A stretch of DNA of 64,000 bases from Adineta steineri. Its lineage: Eukaryota > Rotifera > Eurotatoria > Adinetida > Adinetidae. The position numbers and the translations under genes are program-made. A model generated the notes under the pieces. It was not told the origin of the DNA. It worked only from the letters and a program-made list of their open reading frames with translations, and made no database searches. The stretch is taken from NCBI GenBank assembly GCA_905250115.1, contig CAJNOI010000042.1, forward strand, positions 396,020 to 460,019, given 5' to 3'. Below are positions 57,138 to 64,000 of the stretch, in pieces. Numbering within the stretch: the stretch's first letter is position 1; each line of letters opens with the position of its first letter.

Positions 57138-57198
57138 TGGATGTGGATGTGGATATGAGGTTTATTACACAACCACACCCAGACACCCACACCCTTCC
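57138..57198. repeat. telomere-like foldback unit
   Basis: GGATGTGGATGTGGATATGA, loop GGTTTATTACAC, then ACCACACCCAGACACCCACACCC. Immediately after it a second short stem (GTGAGGGTGAG / CTCACTCTTGC) begins. Confidence 0.65.
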
Positions 57199-58210
57199 TA
57201 TGTACTATAGTGGATGTACGTGAGGGTGAGATTATATTGCTCACTCTTGCTCTCCCTAGTAATTAAAGATTCCGTTGAACAGATAAATACTCGAAACAAT
57301 CTTCGATCTTTACATGTATGCAAATGAAAGGCAAAAAGTAACACTCGATTTACTATATATTGGTAAGCTATCAATTGATTTGCTTTTCTTCTTGCAATAA
57401 GGAGAATAATTTTTTCTGGGAAAGTGAGTGTAAGAAAGAGAATGTAGTAATGAAAGCGGAAGCATTCTTACGGAGAGCAGAATATAATTGAGAAGATAAA
57501 CAAGCTTTTTCCGGGAAAGAGATTGCGGAAACAAGAACAAACAAATTGTTCTGGGAAAAACTTCAACAATCGAGCAAAGCTGGGTGTGAATGTGGGTGTG
57601 ATTGTTGCTATTCAAAATCAGGTAATGTCTAAAGTTACGTCGAACAACATTACAAAGAATGAATAGACGAACAAAATTCAATGATTTTATTGATTTTTCA
57701 TGTGCTGAGGCATAAAAGAAACAAAAAAAGCGAACGCATTTTCACCTAAATGTCCATAATTTACCGTATTACAATTTTTTTTCAAGGTGAGCTAGCCAAA
57801 AAATGTATTCTAATGAATTTATTGTTTGCAGTAGAAAGATTATTCTTTGACGTATTAAAATACGCTTATATTATGCATAAAACGTTGAATTGTCGTTACG
57901 TGCTGGGCTAGATAATTTTTTACGAGACATTAGAGAGTGTTTTAATATCGCAACGCTGAGTACGATAAGGAATCTTCCTTAAGCTCGTCTAGCACATAAT
58001 TTTCTATAAATAACATCATGCCCCTCTTATGAGTTTACTATACATTAAATCAACGTTTTCTTTGAGTCAGTCGTATTATTTGTCGAAAAGCGACGAAGAA
58101 TTGATGATTATTTCAACTACGCGTTCCGATACTCTGCTTGTACGAACTCTATCGTGAATTCAAAAAAAAAAGTGTCAGCAATACACTACAGACACTTATA
58201 TGAGAATGTA

Positions 58211-58278
58211 AATGAGGGACGTGAGTGTATGTTTTAATCTTCTCATACTCACCACATACCTTCGCCCACACCCTCAAG
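58211..58278. repeat. telomere-like foldback unit
   Basis: AATGAGGGACGTGAGTGTATG, loop TTTTAATCTTC, then CATACTCACCACATACC and CGCCCACACCCTCAAG. The right edge CCCTCAAG is preserved. Confidence 0.7.
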
Positions 58279-58786
58279 CCATAATAATGGCTGACAATTA
58301 ATCTAAATACGTATTCTGTATGAACAGTCATCTTTATATAGAATATACCAATCATTATAATTTACTCGAATCAATTCAATCTTTGACACATTCTAAAACG
58401 GTCTAAACCAAGAGAATGAAGGACAGTAACTATTATTGAATATTTTCCTTATTTAATGTACGTTTGTACATCTATATCATATGTGACATTTTCGAAACTG
58501 AAACAATAAAAATACATTAATGTAACCAATTATACATCTTCCTATATCTTGCCCTTTTTCTGATTTAAACGATGTATCGGTCAGTTGATTTAAAAATATA
58601 ATAGAAGCAAGAAGCACGAAAGGTAAATAAACCGTTACAATTAAGAAATTGAAATTTTTATCAAAGATGTTAATAATACCTAACGATCAAATTCACAAAA
58701 AGTCACTTAAAAATTCGATCTATTTTTTTAAGAAGACATACAAAGTGTCTTTTTTACATGAAAATTATGCGAACGAACATTTATAA

Positions 58787-58828
58787 AGGATGTGAATACT
58801 CAAATTATCACTCACCCACACCCTTTCT
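58787..58828. repeat. telomere-like foldback unit, short
   Basis: AAAGGATGTGAATACTCA, then TCACTCACCCACACCCTTTCT. The G arm is degraded. Confidence 0.55.
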
Positions 58829-59267
58829 ATCAAAATAAATAAAACATACATCAATTCTTAAAATTGACCGATCTTAGAATTGCAATTAGAATTGATGCAT
58901 CTATAGAGCAAAGTGCACTTATGGCATCTAATATGTGTTACTTTATTTTTCTATACATTGACCGTCGTCACCGTCCGATAATATGCCATCCAGTTTAGAG
59001 GTCAACATATAACCTACTCTTTTCATACGCCTGAAGTGTTATTCTGTAAGTTGCTCGGCAAATATATTATCCATATTTATTCATTCAATACATTTTGTTG
59101 CTTTATTTGAAACGTACGTATAGTGCAACTGTTGCAACCGAACAATGTGATTCAGTTAGCGCCTATGCAATATTTATATTACTCTGCAGCACCTTACGCT
59201 CACAAAGATATATGACAGATTTTTTTCATTGTTGTAGATTCTCAATTGTAAAAGTATTCCAACAGCT

Positions 59268-60667
59268 ATGAACTACAAAAAGTTAGGAGCTTATGATGTA
59301 AGTTATCATAGAGAAAAAACATACAATATTATTTGTTTTATTTGATTATTTCAGTCTCAATCAGTTAATTCTAACTCACAAGAATTATTAGCTACTGAAA
59401 AAAATACATCGTATGTATATTTTAAGCTATATTAAATGATGAAAATGATTTATTATTCTAAATGTTTACATATTCGAAGAAAACTAATATTAAACATATT
59501 CGCTGGTATTGCTGTTATTTTGATCTTATTAACCATTATGTTTGCAACAACGATTCTGATATTTGAAAATGTAGATGTACAAACGATAAAACTAACAACA
59601 GGTATAGTTTTGTTAAAATGAAAATAACTCATAGTATTGAAACTGTTAATCAAATGTATGTTACAAAATTGTGATCTTATTCCTATTTGTTTTACTACTC
59701 ATCTTTATTCTCATTAAAAATCCTTATCGTACATTTAATTTCAGGACGTTCTATCAACATTAATGCCACAACTACATGGATACAACATGCAATTACTGTT
59801 GCTGGAGGAAGAGAAGGAGGAAGACGATTAAATCAACTTTATAATCCTGATAGTGTCTATGTTGATGATGATGATAGAAGTATTTTAATTGCTGAATGGG
59901 AAAATGATCGTATTGTTAAATGGAAATATGGTGCAACAAGTGGACAAATTGTTGCAGGTGGAAATCGGCGAGGAAGTCGAACTAATCAATTATATAATCC
60001 TTCATATATGCTTGTTGATGAAAAAGATGATTCTTTGATCATTTGTGATCATGGAAATCGTCGAATTGTTCGTTGGTCACGTCACAATAGTAAAAATGGG
60101 CAAGTACTCATCTCTGATATTAATTGTCTTCGTCTGGCAATCGACAACAATGGAGATATTTACTACAGTGACCCTGCTCAGCATGTGGTAAGACGATGGA
60201 CAAAAGGAGATACTTTTGGAACAATAGTGGCTGGTAGAAATGGACAAGGAAGTAATCTTAATCAATTGGATATTCCTACTTATATTTTTGTTGATGAAGA
60301 CTATTCAGTTTATGTATCAGATTCTGCAAATCATCGTATAATAAAATGGTTAAGAGGTGCAAAAGAAGGAATAATTGTTGCTGGTGGACAAGGTGATGGA
60401 GAGAATTTCAATCAATTATCATATCCTGAAGGCTTATTTGTCGATCTATCGGGTAATATCTATGTTGCTGATAATGGGAATCATCGAATCATGCGTTGGC
60501 TGAAAGAATCTACAAAAGGTACTATTATTGTTGGTGGAAATGGTAAAGGAACAAAATCAACTCAATTTGATGATCTCAGAGATTTACGATTTGATCAACA
60601 AGGTAATCTCTATGTTATTGATAATGGCAATCAACGAATCCAGAAGTTTTATATCAATCCAAATTGA
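59268..60667 (+). CDS. type II membrane NHL beta-propeller protein, about 376 aa
   Basis: Four exons in phase: 59268-59297, 59355-59410, 59480-59601, 59745-60667. The N-terminus is short and cytoplasmic. Exon 3 encodes a membrane span (IFAGIAVILILLTIMFATTILIF) followed by a stalk. Exon 4 encodes about six NHL blades with repeated NQLYNPDSVYVDDDD, RIVKWKYGATSGQIVAGGN, YPEGLFVDLSGNIYVADNGN and HRIMRWLK patterns. Tandem NHL blades form a six-bladed propeller facing outside the cell. A ligand-binding role is likely, but the ligand is unknown. The decayed copy at 17.8-18.9 kb is a truncated relative with the same intron phase. The acceptor of exon 3 (CGAAG) is weaker than the others. Confidence 0.85.
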
Positions 60668-60809
60668 TTTTGTTCTTTTCGTAAAAGTAGATACTCAATT
60701 ATTATTAGTTGTTATTTGTTAAAATAAATTTTTCTTATGTTCTTTGAAAATATCTGAATTAATTACTATCATAACTAGTTTTAGAAATTTTGATTAGAAA
60801 AGTGTATTG

Positions 60810-60871
60810 GAGGTGTGGGTGGATATAGAATGACTATATACCTAAAGTCACATGCACACCAGCACGCATCC
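60810..60871. repeat. telomere-like foldback unit, degenerate
   Basis: GGAGGTGTGGGTGGATATAG, loop TGACTATATACC, then CACATGCACACCAGCACGCATCC. It lies 29 bp before a much cleaner unit. Confidence 0.65.
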
Positions 60872-60900
60872 AGATTCTAAAGAACTAAGCTACAACTAAT

Positions 60901-60960
60901 CTTGAGGATGGGTGTGGGTGTGGGTATGAGATCAATATAACACCCACATCTACCCTCAAG
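60901..60960. repeat. telomere-like foldback unit, exact 60-bp copy with both edges
   Basis: Begins CTTGAGGATGGGTGTGGGTG and ends CACCCACATCTACCCTCAAG, exactly 60 bp. This is the best-defined member and gives the element edges. The flanks are AAT on the left and ATA on the right, so at most a 2-bp target duplication (AT) is possible. Confidence 0.88.
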
Positions 60961-61233
60961 ATATCGACATAGAAAGGGTGGCAAACAAAATGAATAGTCT
61001 AAGTTGGTAAAATTCTTTGTTTTCTTTTCAGCTGATGATAATATTATTCGTCTTGAAAGGGTTTCTTCTCTGCCCATAAGAGATAAGAACAAACCTTCAT
61101 ATATACGTCCGAGACAGTGTTACATTATAGAAAGAAACGAGAAAAATATTCATTCTCTCTTTCTGCTTTGCAATAACAAATAGGGCCTTTTTTTTTACCC
61201 TTGAAACTAGGAAAAAAAGAACCAAACTTTCAT

Positions 61234-61305
61234 CTTGAGGGTGTTGGTATGGGTATGGGTGTAATACTCATCTTAAGTTCACACCCACCCTCACCCATAC
61301 CCACG
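61234..61305. repeat. telomere-like foldback unit
   Basis: CTTGAGGGTGTTGGTATGGG, TATGGGTGTAATACTCATC, then TTCACACCCACCCTCACCCATACCCAC. The left edge is intact and the right edge is lost. Confidence 0.8.
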
Positions 61306-61908
61306 GAGTATTATACTGAGACTGGTTCGAAGCCACTGGTAATTCATACGCCTGGTCATGATTATTCACTACAGCAACGGATATATACAATGGAGAAGAT
61401 AAGGAACGCAAGAAACGATGTGTACACGACTAACCGATGTGAGCGAAAAATCGTGAATGAGGAAGGTGTCATTAGATAATGTCGTGACATAATAATGTAA
61501 GAAGATGGTGCAATGAGATGAATAGACCAAGGGGTGAATCATATTCACCTCGTGGCATCTTTAGGTAAGCAACTGAGTATATATTGAGACTCATGTATGC
61601 TAAGCCGCAATGCGTTAGATATTTTATAGAAACATCTCGGTTGTTATCATTTCATTCTAGACAAAGATCGTTATCAAGCAATAATATTTTTGTTACATAC
61701 AATACTCAAACAATTTAATTCACACATATCAGCACTGAAGATAACAAGCAAGTTTTCCATTTGATTAAGAAGAAATGCTAGTGCGTATCGAATTCGCAGT
61801 GTATTATTATGAATGTTTATTCTCGCAGTATTTTTTACGTAGTTTCATCTAACGAATTTGTTTTGGGTTCAATATTAAAACTAATCGATTAGTTTATCTT
61901 TAATCGTG

Positions 61909-61995
61909 TTGACGGTGTGGAAGTGGGTGTAGGTATAAGTGTTTGTCTTATCTTCATCTACGTACACCTACACCCACACCATCACCCACACCGAT
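61909..61995. repeat. telomere-like foldback unit
   Basis: TTGACGGTGTGGAAGTGGG, TGTAGGTATAAGTG, loop with TTGTCTTATCTTC, then TACACCTACACCCACACCATCACCCACACCG. The arms pair over about 20 bp with mismatches. Confidence 0.75.
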
Positions 61996-62069
61996 ACTTA
62001 ATGCTTTTGCAAGGCATCATATAAAACGCTGTATAACCTTTTCTTTCAGAAAACGGAATTAACAAAACG

Positions 62070-62957
62070 ATGTCGAACAAAAGCACTACCAAAAATCGGC
62101 ATCCATCTCCATTTCAGTCAGCCGGATCGTCTAGAATAACTTCTCAAGATGCTAAAGTTCCAGCTACGCTAATCTCGACTGTATACCGCATTACTCGTGA
62201 TTTAGTCTTATTCTTTCATCGCTGGATTATCGTTAGGCTACTCAAGCTTCAACTGCTCGTCATCTTCGCCATCATCATCCTTGCTTCGCTCTTAAAGTCG
62301 CTGGAGTTGGCACCGACTTCTTATCAACCGAGAAAAAATAGCATATTGAATAAATACTTTGCCAAGTTTGGTTGGGGATGGACAATGGGGTTGCTCGTTC
62401 CGTTTGTTTGTGCTACCTTAATTACTAGACGTAGTCATTATCGAATCTGGATACGTCATCTACTTCGTTTGGTGGTAGCTACCGGTATTTGGTGGTGCAT
62501 TACGAGGATGTTTGTTTGGTTTGAATCGTATACCGCAATGTGTAAGAATAACAGAACGCCAGGCGCGTCAAAAAAAGTATGTGTAGGCGGCGGACATGAA
62601 TGGCAAGAAGGACACGATATTAGCGGACATACATTTTTGCTGCTCTACGCCCTTTTAATCATCAACGAAGAAGTAAAAGCGTATGACAAGGATACCAATG
62701 GACTAATCCAGCCCAATAAATCTGCGAATACGAGTGGCGGCACATTGAATATCATTCGAATCATCTTCTATTCAGCCTTGGCAGCGTTAACCATTGTTTG
62801 GGAAATCGCGCTTCTGTCCACAGCTCTTTACTACCATCATACATACGAGAAGATCATTGCGGCTATTTTGGCCGTCTTCTTCTGGTATATTACTTATCGT
62901 GTGTGGTATCGTCGTGAGGGTCCCTCTCTCTTACGTCCATCATCGCCCACATATTGA
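62070..62957 (+). CDS. FITM2: FIT2 / fat storage-inducing transmembrane protein, 295 aa
   Basis: Single coding exon with six hydrophobic segments, an ER multi-span protein. The diagnostic motif EGHDISGHTFLLLYALLIINEE is present, as is the second catalytic-histidine region ALYYHHTYEKIIAA. In the family these histidines belong to a lipid-phosphatase-related active site acting on acyl-CoA at the ER, needed for lipid droplet budding. The N-terminal 30 residues are polar and Ser-rich. Length fits animal FIT2 (262 in human) with small extensions. G+C content and codon choice are clearly higher than in neighbouring genes such as the NHL gene. A 5'-UTR acceptor lies 20 bp upstream of the start, and the ATG at 62070 is the first in frame. 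Confidence 0.92.
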   Translation: MSNKSTTKNRHPSPFQSAGSSRITSQDAKVPATLISTVYRITRDLVLFFHRWIIVRLLKLQLLVIFAIIILASLLKSLELAPTSYQPRKNSILNKYFAKFGWGWTMGLLVPFVCATLITRRSHYRIWIRHLLRLVVATGIWWCITRMFVWFESYTAMCKNNRTPGASKKVCVGGGHEWQEGHDISGHTFLLLYALLIINEEVKAYDKDTNGLIQPNKSANTSGGTLNIIRIIFYSALAALTIVWEIALLSTALYYHHTYEKIIAAILAVFFWYITYRVWYRREGPSLLRPSSPTY

Positions 62958-63431
62958 AGCGGCAGATGAGTATATTAGCTAACCCTTTTTTGTTTGCGTC
63001 TGCGGGCTGCTCCTTTTTCATGTCTTTATTTTACCCAATGAAAAATGTTTATTTAATAAAATAATCAAGAACGCTCCCAAAACAAATCTTGAGGGTGTGG
63101 GTTTGGGAACTGTATCCCTTTCTCACGCTTACCTACACCCACATCCACCTTTGTTTGATAAAGATTTATTTGATTTTCAAGAGTAACAGGATTAATTAAC
63201 AATAAACAGAGGAAGAAATTTTTTTTAAAAAAAGCAGCATATTTTTCTTTTTTTGTTAAATGGATATAGATGCTTACTTTATAATCTTATCATATTTAAC
63301 AATGATAAACACATAACTAAATCATAAATCCTTTTACGCCTGTTTTTTATTATTCGTAAAGCAAATAATAATAAAAAATTATTTTACTAAATTTTCAATA
63401 TTTTCATTTCAAGAAAGTATATATATATAGG
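62958..63431. other. 3' region of FIT2 and intergenic
   Basis: Probable poly(A) signals (AATAAAATAATC) at about 63055. A telomere-like unit lies at 63088-63151. A+T-rich elsewhere, ending in a short TA run at 63419-63428. Confidence 0.45.
63088..63151. repeat. telomere-like foldback unit
   Basis: CTTGAGGGTGTGGGTTTGGG, loop CTGTATCCCTTTCTCACG, then ACCTACACCCACATCCACC. It starts 131 bp after the FIT2 stop. Confidence 0.8.
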
Positions 63432-64000
63432 ATTTGGTATCCGTCAAGAATGTCCTTTAGAAAATGTCCTGGACGAAATGTCCTACAGTTTTGGTCCTTT
63501 AGAAAATGTCCGGTGTTATAAATGTCCTCTCTACAAAAAGTCCTTTAGAAATAGTCTTTTGACATATAGTCCTACGAGAAAATGTCCTTCATTATTAAAA
63601 TGTCCTTTGGCTATAAAATAAAAAACTAGTCGATAAGTAATGTGAATCATATATTTGTATTACTATGACGAGTTAGTGTGGATGAGGGTGGGTGGGTGTG
63701 GGTGTAGATGTGGGTGAGGGTGGGTGGATGTAGGTGAGGGTGGGTGGATGTGGGTGAGGGCGTGGGTGTTGAAAGAGTAAAGTACCCACCCACACCCTTT
63801 TCTTTTCTTCTACTCATTGTATATAAAAGTAAATCCTCTATTCGACTTACTTAGAACACTATGAATTTTAGTTAAATTACAGCGTCATCTATGTTTTAGA
63901 TACACTTCATTCGAAATTCTCTTATTTAAATATAAAGGACATTTTTCAATGCCGGACCAATTCTTAGAAGACATTTTGTCCAAAGACATTTAGTTCGGGG
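63432..64000. mobile_element. repetitive element with AATGTCC-type motifs, continues past the window
   Basis: Between 63447 and 63615 the motif (A)AATGTCCTTTAGAAA and variants recur about nine times at 15-25-bp intervals. Near the right end (63937-63995) the inverse, GGACATTT...AGACATTTTGTCC, appears, so the whole may be an element with motif-rich inverted ends. Its middle holds the largest telomere-like tract. No coding capacity. It looks like a non-autonomous DNA element, but no family is recognised. Confidence 0.5.
63677..63800. repeat. telomere-like foldback unit with expanded G-rich arm
   Basis: The G arm is over 90 bp with tandem GTGGGTGAGGGTGGGTGGAT-like units, followed by a loop (GAAAGAGTAAAG) and a short C arm CCCACCCACACCC. 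The asymmetry suggests slippage expansion of one arm. It sits inside the AATGTCC element. Confidence 0.8.

Larger units (their letters stand above)
55871..59267. other. intergenic, 3.4 kb, with several foldback units
   Basis: No gene is supported. It holds telomere-like units at 57138-57198, 58211-58278 and 58787-58828, and half units near 57210-57260 and 57580-57602. Around 57898-57995 GTGCTGGGCTAGATAATTTT and, inverted, AATTATGTGCTAGACGAGCT could be ends of a small element. Purine-rich tracts give chance ORFs on the opposite strand. Confidence 0.45.
60668..62069. other. intergenic with four foldback units
   Basis: Units at 60810-60871, 60901-60960, 61234-61305 and 61909-61995 make this the densest cluster in the window. 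No gene is supported, and the 92-codon ORF at 61201-61479 translates one of the units. An acceptor-like TTTCTTTCAG ending at 62050 precedes the FIT2 start, suggesting a 5'-UTR intron. Confidence 0.5.

Noticed and set aside
57310-57681. Minus-strand 123-codon ORF
   Set aside because: Ser/Leu/Phe-rich translation of a purine-rich plus strand; no domain, no splice context, includes part of a telomere-like half unit.
61201-61479. 92-codon ORF on the plus strand
   Set aside because: Its N-terminal part is the translation of a foldback unit (GVGMGMGV); the remainder is not recognisable.
235-63800. CRISPR-like array
   Set aside because: The repeated TGTGGG hairpins are scattered at kilobase distances and palindromic, without uniform repeats and spacers; the host is a eukaryote.
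235-63800. True chromosome end inside the window
   Set aside because: No long uninterrupted telomere array is present; all tracts are short, two-armed and embedded between normal genes.

Overview
The window looks like a chromosome segment of a bdelloid rotifer. The evidence is about 70% A+T, introns of mostly 50-80 bp with GT-AG ends, metazoan genes (hnRNP U-like, SPEF1, SDA1, TRAF, FIT2, rhodopsin-type GPCRs), abundant NHL and ribonuclease-inhibitor-type LRR genes, and many short arrays of TGTGGG/CCCACA, which I recall as the bdelloid telomere repeat. The genus cannot be fixed from sequence alone. No rRNA, CRISPR array or retroelement was recognised, and I could not scan reliably for tRNAs.

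Layout. 1-3.4 kb is non-coding apart from a doubtful small ORF and a palindrome. 3.4-5.1 kb is a five-exon TRAF-type RING/MATH gene. 6.8-8.7 kb is an hnRNP U-like SPRY/P-loop gene, followed by a perfect-looking foldback element. 9.6-10.2 kb is SPEF1 and 10.6-12.4 kb a five-exon cytochrome P450. 13.7-15.8 kb (minus) is a nine-exon mitochondrial 3-hydroxyisobutyryl-CoA hydrolase. 17-19 kb holds a non-autonomous TA-flanked DNA element and a decayed NHL gene. 19.5-23.2 kb is a 15-exon SDA1 (ribosome export) gene. 25.7-27.1 kb is a three-exon neuropeptide-type GPCR.

28-39 kb is the most unusual part. Two secreted-protein genes begin with near-identical promoter, signal-peptide/PAN exon, intron and Ser/Thr-rich exon, then carry unrelated last exons: a glutamine-amidotransferase-like domain in one and an NHL beta-propeller in the other. 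Between them lie an orphan two-exon LRR fragment and an intronless GPCR, both on the minus strand. 39.9-41.0 kb (minus) is an intronless aldo/keto reductase, possibly foreign. 42.2-48.8 kb is one large F-box/LRR gene in which almost every leucine-rich repeat is its own 84-nt, phase-0 exon. 50.6-51.1 kb is a tryparedoxin/nucleoredoxin-like gene, 52.7-53.0 kb (minus) a small secreted six-cysteine protein, 53.8-55.1 kb (minus) a type II membrane FkbM-methyltransferase-like protein, and 55.4-55.9 kb a decayed MULE transposase. 59.3-60.7 kb is an intact type II membrane NHL protein and 62.1-63.0 kb FIT2 (lipid droplet formation). The window ends inside a repetitive element built on an AATGTCC motif.

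Across the whole window, about 25 short foldback units occur between genes and once inside an intron. Each reads G-rich (TGTGGG-like) arm, short loop, C-rich arm, and several begin CTTGAGGG and end CCCTCAAG. This non-telomeric edge suggests a discrete mobile or structural element family with telomere-like arms, and it is the best candidate here for something undescribed.
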